Shown here: piece after piece, positions 38,801 to 50,800 of the stretch
How the letters are laid out: each line of letters opens with the position of its first letter
How positions within the stretch are numbered: the first letter of the stretch is position 1
NCBI RefSeq assembly: GCF_041260155.1
Contig: NC_091932.1
Coordinates: 32,560,338 to 32,624,337 of the forward strand
Origin: Ptychodera flava
Lineage: Eukaryota; Hemichordata; Enteropneusta; Ptychoderidae
Length of the DNA: 64,000 nucleotides
Direction of reading: 5' to 3'
Translations under genes and position numbers: made by a program
The notes under the pieces: model-generated
The model's database searches: none
The model's input: the letters and a program-made list of their open reading frames with translations, nothing else
What the model was told of the DNA's origin: nothing

Positions 38801-41800
38801 TTTGAAGCAGTTAGAACTTTGTGTCCATGCACATTGTTCAGAGGCGTGTGCCTAAGTTAAACTCCATAACTAGTTCAACTTTCACAACTAAGTTCAACCA
38901 TCCACCTCCATGGTACAACTACATTTACAAGATGCCGCTGTTGTTCAATGTGGAACGACTTCCTCCAATCTGATTAAAATCAGATGTAGAGTACGGCGAC
39001 GTCTTCTTATGCGTACGCGGTATTCTCTCGCTGTCGCGTAGTGAGAGGCGACAGCGACTCGGAGAGAATACCGCGTACGCATAAGAAGACGTCGCCGTAC
39101 TCTACACCTGATTTTAATCAGATTGACTTCCTCCATCCGTTTGCTCATGACTACTTCAATAATGCAGTGTTTATCAATTTAAAATTTCGGCATTTTCTTG
39201 TCTGTCAACATACATCTTAATGATGAAGTAGGCCGGGTTGTATGAGGATTTCTTTACAGCATTTTCACATCTGTGCTTTTTCATGGATACATCTTTCTTT
39301 TTGTAACAAATTCCTTGTAATCAGCATGTTTTACATACATGCTTTGATATTGACCTCAGCAGTTTTTGAATAAATCTGATAAAATTTGAAGCACCGAAGT
39401 AGTAGTAGTCACAGTACAGTAGTAGTATCTATTTAAAGCTTCCCATTTTTACACAAAGTTGAGAATGTTCCAGACTAATTAAACTCATGTCATGATGAGT
39501 GTGGGGGAAAATGACATACATAACATGATCAAAAACAGAAGTGGACCAAAAATGGACTCCTGAGATACACCGCACCAATCGACAAAACATGAGCGTGTAC
39601 ACCTAAATAGCTAACATTGACTTCTTCCTGTAAGGTCTGATCGAAACCACTTCAGTGACAAATCAGAAAACATGTACACAGAAAGTTCGCTCAGCAAAAT
39701 GTTATGATCAACGATGAAAAAAATCTTTAAGTATATCTAAAAACAATTATCTTCATCTATATTCTGTAAAAGTATAGACCCTTGTCAGTTAACTTGTCTA
39801 AAGCAATGTGACAAGAGTGATGTTGTCTGATGATTGTGAGTTGTGACAAAAAAGATTAAATGCATAAAACTGTAAAAACTAATATAAACATGTTTTTCTA
39901 GTATTTTAGATAGAACTGGTAGAAGGGAGATAGGCCTATAGTTGTTAACATCACTCTTAGAGCCTCCCTTATGAATCGGAACTATTTTAGCACATTTGAA
40001 ACAGTCGGAAAATGTACCACTATAAGCTTCAAGATTAAAAAGAGTCGCGAATATTTGTCAGACATTTCACCACTTTACAGCTCTGGCAAGCGCTAGTCTG
40101 GCTCGAACTTCGCTACTAGATGATACTAGAGTTTGTTAATTAGGCGGGTAAATATCCGATATATATCGAAGATTTTATAGCCTTAGAGATCTATATCGTA
40201 TAGTATAGTAGCCGTAAATATCGATTGGATATTTTATAATTATATTGCGGTGTCCTCTTGTTGTCAGAGCATCTGTATAAAATGGCAAAGACGAGACGAC
40301 AGACTTTGCATTGCGTGAATATCTCTTTCACTTCTCAGGAAATAAAGATGGCAAGTTCTTCAATGGTCACTGGTCTCTCTTTGCTTTCAGCGATAGTGGT
40401 ATTCTAGCAGTAATTGAAAAGGAGCAAACAGTCCTATGACCTTTTTCAATCCTCCGAAAAGATAGCGTTAAAATAACAACAACTATACTGCCACTAGCGC
40501 GCTACTGTACTGCTAGTGCCACCGTTTTCATTAGTCCCTCACACCTGTCGGCCACCCCTAAAATGTAATGGTACAAGTCGGCTGGGTACAGAGTTCAACG
40601 ACGGCGGTCCAGTTCGAATTGACTTCGCGCCTGAGTCATTAAACTGTCATTTTCAGCTGCAAGGAGTAAAGTTGACCATCGATAGGAGTTACAAAGGCTC
40701 TAACATTATCCGGGAGCAGGATTATAGTGAAATTTGCACACGGTAAGGCGAGATTCTCTAATAATGCGGCCCCGTGTGTGCCTTGACCATGCAGTGTAGA
40801 TCCGCACTGCAGCTTTTACACTAGCAGGTATAGGGAGAAATTGTAGCCCTGGTTGGGGCAAGGCGCGAGCCGCACGACAGAAGCCCAATCCCCACCAACC
40901 AAGGGCTACAATTATTGCAGCTCCGCGCAGGGCATCTTCTTCAGGGTAGGAACTAATGAGACCCTTGTTTTAACCGCAGGCCAATCCATGGCCAGAAGTC
41001 GGGATTTTTTCATTTTAGACATTTTTACATTTTAGTAGTGCATGTTTGACACGTTAGGTCGGAACTACCGTGACCAAAAAAGCCAAACTTGCAAACCTAT
41101 CGTGTATCGTGCAGACCCGACATATCCGCACCTATCGTTTCTAAAATGTCTAACGTGTATGTCAGGTCGGAACTAACGTGTCTAAAATGCCAAACGTGCC
41201 AACCTATCGTGTATCGTGCACCGGGATCGTGCAGACCTAACGATAAAGAACCTATGTCCAACATGTATAGCATTTTAGGGCGTACAAATAAGTCCTATTC
41301 TATCATGCCAATCGTGCAAACCTATCGTGTATTGTGCACGCCAAACATAGATGCACCTATCGTGCCTAAGTGTCTAACGTGTATGTCATGACTACGACTG
41401 TGGTACCATTCGACTTATCTAGACATACATGTTAGACATTTTAGACACGTTAGGTCCGTACACGTTGGTTCAGCACGTTACACGATAAGTTTGCACGATT
41501 GGCATGATAGATTTTGACTGGTGGACAACCTAAAATGACATACACGTTAGACATTTTAGACACGTTAGCTACGTAAATCTAAGGTCGGCACGTTATACGA
41601 TATGTCTCAAGATTCACGTGATGGCCTACAAACATGGTAAGGTTTAACTCTATCATGCCAATCGTGCAAACCTATCGTGTATCGTGCAAACCTAACGTGT
41701 ACGGACCTAACGTGTCTAAAATGTCTAACGTGCATGTCATTTTAGGTTCTCGACATGGGTCAAAATCTGTCATGCCAATCGAGCAAACTTATCGTGTATC

Positions 41801-44800
41801 GTGCAAACCTAATGTGTACGGACCTAACGTGTCTAAAATGTCTAATGTGTATATCATGACTGTACCATTCAACTTATCTGGAGACCCTAAAATGACATAC
41901 ACGTTAGACATTTTAGACATGTTAGATCCGTACTCGTTAGGTATGCACGATACACGATAGGTTTGCATGATTGCCATGATAGATTTTGACTCGTGGACAA
42001 CCTAAAATGACATACACGTTAGACATTTTAGACACATTAGCTCCGTAAATCTTAGGTCGGCACGTTATACGATATGTCTCAAGATTCACGTGATGGCCTA
42101 CAAACACGGTAAGGTCTAACTATATCATGCAAATCGTGCAAACCTATCTTGTATCGTGCAGACCTAACGTGTACGGACCTAACGTGTCTAAAATGTCTAC
42201 CGTGTATGTCATTTTAGACTCTCAACATGGGTCAAAATCAATCATGCCAATCATGCAACCTATCGTGTATCGTGCAAACCTAATGTGTACAGACCTAACG
42301 TGTCTAAAATGTCTAACGTGTATATCATGACTGTACCATTCAACTTATCTGGAGACCCTAAAATGACATACACGTTAGACATTTTAGACAGGTTAGATCC
42401 GTACTCGTTAGGTATGCACGATACACGATAGGTTTGCATGATTGCCATGATAGATTTTGACTCGTGGACAACCTAAAATGACATACACGTTAGACATTTT
42501 AGACACGTTAGCTCCGTAAATCTTAGATCGGCACGTTATACGAGATGTCTCAAGATTCACGTGATGGCCTACAAACACGGTAAGGTATAACTATATCATG
42601 CCAATCGTGCAAACCTATCTTGTATCGTGCAGACCTAACGTGTACGGACCTAACGTGTCTAAAATGTCAAACGTGTATGTCATTTTAGGTTCTCCACATG
42701 ACTCCAATGTCTATCATGCCAATCATGCAAACCTATCGTGTATCGTGCAAACCTAACGTGTACGGACCTAACGTGTCTAAAATGTCTAACGTGTATGTCA
42801 TTTTAGGTTTTCAACATCGGTCAAAATCTACCATGCCAATCATGCTAACCTATCGTGTATCGTGCAAACCTAACGTGTACGGACCTAACGTGTCTAAAAT
42901 GTCAAACGTGCTTGCATTTTAGGTTCTCAACATGGGTCAAAATCTATCATGCCAATCATGCAAACCTATCGTGTATCGTGCACACCTAACGTGTACGGAC
43001 CTAACGTGTCTAAAATGTCTAACGTGTATGTCATTTTAGGTTCTCCACATGACTCCAATTTCTATCATGCCAATCATGCAAACCTATCGCGTATCGTGCA
43101 AACCTAACGTGTACGGACCTAACGTGTCTAAAATGTCTAACATGCAGACTTTTACAGTGTTTAGTCATGCACGTTTGCCTTACACGTTTGGGTTCTATAA
43201 TGTACAATGGCATACAACTCCCCATAGCACGATAGCTTCAACAATGTGAAACGTGCATTTTTACCAACTACTAGCCATAGCTCAAGAAACTTACTTATTT
43301 TAACAGAAAGATCCTTACTAGGTTAGAAGAAAAGGTCAAGATGATTGTGTCACCAGATGTACTGCACACAGAATCAATACCAATTTAAATTAATAATAAA
43401 TGCAAGGGTAAATCATATTGTCCTTCATCAAAATATTTGAACAGACAGATTTTGTTACACAATACTTCGGTATATTTGATTCCTTGAATTTATTTTGAAT
43501 AAGTTTACGTCGTCGACCTGACACCTATTTGTCAACTTGTGAGTCAAACTTTTTTGCATTACAATGATCACCTGTTTGGTTGTCCATAACGCTGGCGAGA
43601 CTCGCAGCTATGCCGTTACAGTATTCGTCAGCGCCGTCAAACGTCAGACTGGAGTCATTAACAAACAGGAAACAACGTCCGCCATTACTCAACCATCCGT
43701 CTTGACATTCATCTGAAAAGTGATGAAGAGAAGTATTACAAATATTCCTGCTCCTATATTATCGCTTTGGCCATGCAAAACAGTGTTCTGCCTAGTTATA
43801 GAGTACTGCTAAAACAAGCATGACTTGCGCGCCTGTTTTACCATATAAGCATATATGCAAATATGCGGTGACTGAATAACTTTAACACTACTTCTTCCAG
43901 CGATTAAAAACCATAGACCCTGGGACGAGATGTGGGATACAAATACCACATAATATAAACTCGTTCCCGGTAGTCTTGTAATGATATGACTGTCATAATC
44001 AAATAAATGCTAAAATCTTCATCATTGTCACCAAGCAATTGGTAAGCGATTTGCACAAACATGTTCAAGCATATAGCCCTGCACTTGTCTACACAAATAT
44101 GTTATTTTATTCAACACTAGCGACGAAGCAGATCAGTAAATACAGTATTGTGGTCAACAGTGCGGTCATTTTTGTTTGCTTGCATTCGACTGAATTTATT
44201 TACGAGGGCGTGCTTCGGTAATGGATGCTGGTCTACCGGCCACAAGTCCCATTCGTAATACGTTCAGATTTCACACCATGATGACATCATTCCTTTGTAG
44301 GATTCCTGTTTAAAGAGAGAAAATAGTCACTTTACCTGTGATTGTCATTTCTCGACACAAGTACTTTACGTCAAGATGCTTGTAGTGACCAGGACACGGG
44401 TCATTGCCGAACAACGATGTTTTGACTTGGAACCCACAGGAATGATGTCCCTCACATAACGCCTCTATGACATTGGTCGAATTTTCGATTGGCAAACTTA
44501 ACACAAAGGATATCATAATATTTAGAAAACACTTTAAAATGTAGAGTTGAACACACTAGACATTATTCGCTTTGCTATGAATGGCAGAACATATATTTTG
44601 TATAGATAACGTTGGCATAGATTATGATAATACACCCCTCGACTAGTTGATCTCTATGTATGCAATATACCAATATGGAATATATGTCAGTAGCTTGGTT
44701 GTTCGTATTGAAATGCTAAATAATAATGCGCAAATGACAACCAAAATGTCGAAGATGTTTGATTCGTTCTTGGGTTCATGTCAGCAGTTGTTGGGTCTTG

Positions 44801-47800
44801 ACGGCGTTTCAGCAAAAGTGCAACGTTGGCGTGTTGGGCAATAAGAATAAACAATTCTTTCGTGTAAAATGTAGATAATGAAACAATATTTTCATGAGTA
44901 ATCGGCGTTTGTGTTGTTTTATGTATAGGATAGACTCCGTAGCTGTATACTTATGATAGGTATTCAGTTTGTTAGTGTGAACATGAACAAAGTTGCATTA
45001 AACACGATTGGAAATAATTTGGGATAATTGGATGGTGAAGTAAGATCGTTTTAACCTGCAAATGTAAGCTCATCTGCTTTTCTTTTTAAGTTACACACTT
45101 GTTTTTATGAGTAATTTATAATATTGCAACATTCAGCTCTACGGCACCTAACACTTTTCAGAAATTTGAATATATGAAGATCCAATTATCCCAAATTAAT
45201 TCCAATCGTGTTATTATTTTCTAACAAGCTGTTCACCATTTGTGTATCCAATGATGATTTTTGCTTTGCATTATATTTAAAGAAGACATTTACTTACATG
45301 CAGCCAAAGGTGTTGTTTAGTTCGTTTTGAACGTCGTAACAAACAGAATAGTGAGTTGTTCTTCCATAAGACGCCGACATAATGTCCAATACTCTGTTGT
45401 CGTTACACGATAGTTCCATCATGTGATCTTCACAGGCTCTTTGATATCTGGCATTAGCTACAAAAACAAGAAAAACGAAAATTGCATCCAATCTATTCCA
45501 TTAAACAGTTCATTGAATTTACAACAACAAAGAGTATGTTTATGCCTGACCTTGATGTTTATTCACCTAAAATTGTTGGGAATAGGTTACTCTGAACATT
45601 CAGCTAAGAATTCCAACTTCTCAAATCGATCACAGTGCGTCAGAATGATTAGGTTTTTATCTGAAGCATCAAGACAAAACAATCCGGTTATTCATTTAAA
45701 AAATGGCATGAACCATACTGCTGTGCGACCGTGACCTCAAAAAAATAGGGTTATCCAAGGGACGGAATGATGTGTCCCTTGAATGATGTTGGAGTTACAC
45801 CTCGTAAAGTCCTGTAAAATATCTTACCAGTGCACTGATATCGTATTCTGCCATAGAAGTTTGTAGCATTGCACGGACTGCCAAATATGGAAGTATCAGC
45901 AGTGACGTCACATGAATTCACATTACTACAAGTTGACAACAAGTCGGTAACATCGCGAGTGCATTTGGTGAGATTTCTAGCAGTGACTTCGATTGATGGA
46001 CAAATGTTGCTTTCACTGGGATGTCCCCATTCAGCTGAACGAATGGTGACGTTATAATTGTCAGGACAACCGATCTGTACTGTGTCGCTTTGGCAAGCAA
46101 TGTCAGTTTTCAACTCTGTGCAACAAAGAGAAAACGAATATAGCATCAGTAAAGATATGGCATAACATAATTGATGATTGAACTGCTATTCTGTATCGGT
46201 ATAGCATCCAGATTGTGCCCTGCAAAGCATGATAAATCAGCAAATATGTAGACCTAGACATTAAATTTATACAGATGTTCTAAAAGTATACATAAGGGTA
46301 AATTCGGCAGTTCGTAGAACACTTATCAAGCAGTCACTTGTTCACCAGCTGACATTAATAGCTAGTATTTGTAATTTGCTATTTTTGAAAGCTAAATAAA
46401 CTAAAATTGCACACGAAAGGTCTGATCTCATTTACAGACTTTAATCTCAGACTTGAAGGATTGTGGTCAACACTTTTGCCGAATGCAATCAACTAAAACA
46501 CTCAACAATTATTGTCTGACATTTAACAATTTTTGGGAAAAAAAACTATCATCCATTAAAATGCAACATACCAACATCCATTTCACAAATGTAGTTGAAC
46601 ATGGTACTGTCACAATCGGTCGTCTTCCATACCCACAATTCACCTGTGTTGTTCATAATGACACATTTATGTGATGCAGAATTCATTACAGGATGATGGT
46701 CGGCCCAGTTTGTGTACTCCATGAATGTACCATCTTCCCAGTCAAAAGCATTGTAACCATGTTGGTCGGTAATTCCAATTATAAATGTATCTGATAAAGA
46801 ACTCTCTGGCAGAGACTCGATCGATACTTCTTCTTTATGATTCCCGAATGATACCAAATGTGCACCTGGTGACAAACAAATAAGGGCCATGTTAAAATTT
46901 ACATAATGTTAGATTTATATGACACAGCAATGGCATCGTACAGCATTCCAGATACTACAGTAAGGCACGCTACTAGCTTCTACATGCTATTCATGTATTT
47001 GCAAAAAGTGCTGAGCTTTTGGATCTGATAGGTTAAGTACGCAAGATCAACTGTCAAGAAGCACTTTAGCGTCATTGTTTTTAGATACCTGCATAAGAGA
47101 CTTACACGTATAATTGCGACATACCATTATTTCGACATGCAGTGCTGGCATCCTGCCAAGTTTGGCTCGTATTTGTCATGACAAGGTAACATGACATCCC
47201 GTATGGAATCCATCCACTCGGACAATCGTCGTACTCTGTGCGAAATCATTAGAAATGTCTGACCGTCACTTGCCAAATACCAAATAAAATGTTACTGTTT
47301 AATTGGTACAAGGGATAAAACTTGCCATTTGCGTATTCATTGTAAAAAGTAGGCTGTTCTGTAAACAGGTCTTATATTTCAAAATTTCATGCTATAATAA
47401 AGTATTTCCTGGGACGAAAATCTCCCTTCTATAAACTGTAAAAGATCTTTCCATTTCATGTGGTAAAATCTGCGTTTATGGTGCAAAACTTGAAAAAAAA
47501 TATTCGAGAGGTCATGTTTACATCTTGCGGTATATATAGAATAAGATGCATTTTAGGAGTAATAAACGGCGATATGGTCTCCGCTATTCTGTCATTTTGT
47601 CGTCGTCAGTTTTATGCTTATATCAATCATGGACAGTGATACCGATTTCATGATTACGACCCTTTCGTGTTACCACATAACAGCCACCGGGGACATGACA
47701 CAGGAGAACAGTATTTACCGTCGGCAGAACACCCATAGGCTTCAATTCTCAGTCCCACTGAGTCGTTTGTCGTGACTTCTGATTTGATGCGTAAATATCT

Positions 47801-50800
47801 TGACATAAACGGGTATGTATCTGATTCATAAAAGTTTAGCCGTACAGTTTCATTGCTTGCCAACGGCCCGTGGAAAATCTACAATGTGAAGATAATGAAA
47901 ACGTCAGACTTTCATTACTTCCCCTATAGTTGATGGATTTGTCCAAGATTTCCACAATGGCCATACAGATTCAAAACATGACAGTACGTATCAAAAAATA
48001 CCAGAGAAATAATGGAAGCAGAAACTCGTAATACGACTTTGTAAAATCAAAAAGACTCTATATGTATGTACCCTTGCATTTGGATGCAATTCTCCTCAGA
48101 ACCACTTCTCACCATGGTCATTGGAGCTATGCTGGCTTGAAAACCCAGTTACTAAAACCTCGACTTCACAGATAAAAGCATTGTAAGGATATTTCCTTGT
48201 TTAATGAAATATCACCACCCTCTTAAAACGACGATCGTGGTGTTATAAACCTATTTATCAGCAGCTGTTGGAGAGTCCAGTTATTATCGTACGAGGAGGG
48301 GTTACCTTTACGCTATCGTTACTTCTAAAGTAGTTCCACTCAATTCCATTGCTGCTGTAGTACACGCTGAATCGAGACATTGTCTTTGTTCCATAGGCTG
48401 TGTTCACAGCTTGCAGTGCCAGTGCACTCACAGTTTTGGTGTGAAGAAAATCAATCTTTGAAGAAATAAAACAAAAAATTAAAATAAAAACACCATGAAA
48501 ACAGTGAAGAAGAAATTTATCTTCTATGTACCAGAGGATGACGTGACGAGAAACAAGTTTTTTTAAATATAAAGTACAATACACAAACGAGATATATTTT
48601 AACCCTATTTTGAAAAAACTGTATAATTATAACACACAAAGGCTGTCTGAGCTTCTGTTCAGCGAGGAAAGGAAGCCCATATATTCATCCAAAGAACTGC
48701 AATCAATTTGTTTGTCGTAAGACAGTATCAGACAAAGATAATCTGAATGCAGATCAATTTTTGAATTAAGAAAGGACACAAAGGGTACATAAAACAATCT
48801 TTCTGAAAGTTTCAAATATGTCAATTTTGAAATGATTCTGACCTTAAACGTACTGAAATTATAGAAATCATTACCTGTATGTATTGTTCTGTTAAGTTGA
48901 CGAGTGTTCCTGGTTCAGATACCCAGCCATTGAATCCCGACTCTTCACTCTCAGGGTTATTCAGCCGTGCAAAGTACGGCTGATATTTAGAACTTTCACT
49001 ATTGTTCCTTGTCAAGACACTGCTAGATGACATCTGATTATCTGCCAATTCCCCATCGCCGATGTGAAGAGGCTCGTAGCAATCTATAAATGAAATGTCT
49101 AGACGTCTGTGCTTGAAATACTTGTGACGTGAGGCCTTGGTCAAATGACAACGAAAATTATTTTCATTATTTTTTTCAGTCACAGATTCCTAAGTTTCGT
49201 TTGGTCTTACGTATTAAATATGAGGTCAGACTTACAATGATACTAATAACTTTCCTAAAAACATCATATAAATAAGAAAATAAAACATAATACACATTTT
49301 TCAAGAAAGTGAAATGTGAAGAAGAGTTCTTGATACTTCTTGTGAATTACAAAACAATGAGCAGCTATTGTATCGGCAGAACTGCCTGATATATTCAGCG
49401 CAGTGTTATTCAGAAAGCGTAGGGCTACAGGATGCCACAGAGTAAACTGTTAACTACAAGTTTTTTCAACCCCATTTTGTGTGTATTTGTCCGATAACAC
49501 CTTCGAAAACATTGAGGACTACACCATACCTAGTGATGCAAACAGGTACACTGCTTCAAATGTTTACCAACCTGCCCTTGGTGGACTTGACATTGGTGTT
49601 CTCGTCAAAGGACATCCATACACGGTGACATTGACGAGTGAAAGATCACCACTGTAGTCATTGGACAATGGTATGATCTTTACGTATCGACTATCAAACA
49701 TCTCTCTGAAGGGATTGGTAACTTGTGAGCTGATCTTGTTACCGATAAATTCCTTCAGGTAACAAAAGACGAAACAGCACAAGTTGAAGGAAGGAAGAGA
49801 GGTTATTTTGGGTTGGACTAATACCTTACAAAATTTTACATGCATGTTGGTCTCCTTTCAATTACATTCCAACTTTGCTTATCCTTTGGTAATACTTCTC
49901 TGATTTCCGGATGTATTAATGGCAATTCGCATATGATGTTTGCAATAAAAAACCATTGGACAAGTGTGAGACAGAACTTCCTCATTAAACATTCTAACGC
50001 ATTGGGCGCGCGGGGACAGCAAATGACCAATGAGAATTCGTCAAACGAAAACATATTTTGGTCGCGCGACAATACAAAGTGTAAGAATATCATGTTGTGG
50101 ACATTTCAAGCACACCAATGGTACATAGCAGAAGTGGCGTTTTTCCACTCGTCTGTAATCGCTCAATACATGTAAGTATGATATTTACCTTGATTCTACC
50201 ATTTTGTCTGTAACTTGCCCAGTCAACGCCGTTTTCACTGAACCATAAGAAGAAGTTGCCAATCCAGTGTACAGTAGTACCCTGTATTTCAACCATTGAC
50301 AGTTTGTAAAGCGACCCCAGATCAGCTGTAATGGTTGGTACATTGGCTTCGTTTACTGCTACCGTGAAAACAGACGAGTTTATCTTCTCGCCACATTCTG
50401 TGAAAATCACAAAAGCATGACAGCAATAATTGAGGTGTTAAAGCTTGGAGTTTTTATAAATATTTTCTTCACATTTTCAGTATATCCGTTTTTTTGTGTA
50501 TGTTATTATGAAACGGCACGATGGACTGTTTTCTCTAAACTTGTAAAATAATTGTATGTAATAACCTGCGGCTCTGGAAAACATTATCTTCCCACCACAT
50601 TCTGTCAAAATCACAAAATCGTGAGAGCAAAGCATTGAGGTGTAAAGCTTGGAGTTTTATGAACTTTTTCTTCACTTTCTCCAGTATATCCGTCTTATTT
50701 TGTGTGTTATTGTGAAACGGCACGATGGACTGTTTTCTCTAAACTTGTAAAATAATTTTTGTAATTACCTGCGGCGCCGTACAAACATTTCTGTTAGGAT

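Larger units (their letters stand above)
38152..40920. mobile_element. 2.77-kb element with 386-bp inverted terminal repeats and 15-bp target duplication
   Basis: 38152-38538 and 40535-40920 are inverted copies differing by about one substitution and one 1-bp indel, so the insertion is young. The ends are CTGCAATAATTGTAGCCC and its reverse complement. The flanks CTCCGCGCAGGGCAT repeat directly at 38137-38151 and 40921-40935. Each arm has its own subterminal inverted repeat (ATTGTAGCCCTTGG... / ...CCAGGGCTACAAT). No transposase frame was seen. The interior holds a decayed LINE fragment and a 158-bp hairpin MITE. The superfamily is not assigned: the arms suggest a foldback or MULE-like element, but a 15-bp duplication is longer than usual. 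Confidence 0.9.
37667..43712 (-). other. Lectin gene exons 25-26: C-type lectin-like domain 3, split by a 5.7-kb repeat-filled intron
   Basis: Exons 43572-43712 ([17 protein letters not shown]) and 37667-37906 ([38 protein letters not shown]). Phases match across the intron. The intron is the longest in the gene and carries the 2.77-kb inverted-repeat element and the ACGTG array. Confidence 0.88.

Noticed and set aside
38184-40888. Paired 60-76-codon open frames in the inverted repeats ([14 protein letters not shown] and relatives)
   Set aside because: They are copies within the 386-bp terminal repeats, with no domain and no evidence of expression.
41089-43249. Several repeated open frames with the [19 protein letters not shown] pattern on both strands
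   Set aside because: Produced by the palindromic ACGTG array; presence on both strands and lack of splice or start context argue against coding.
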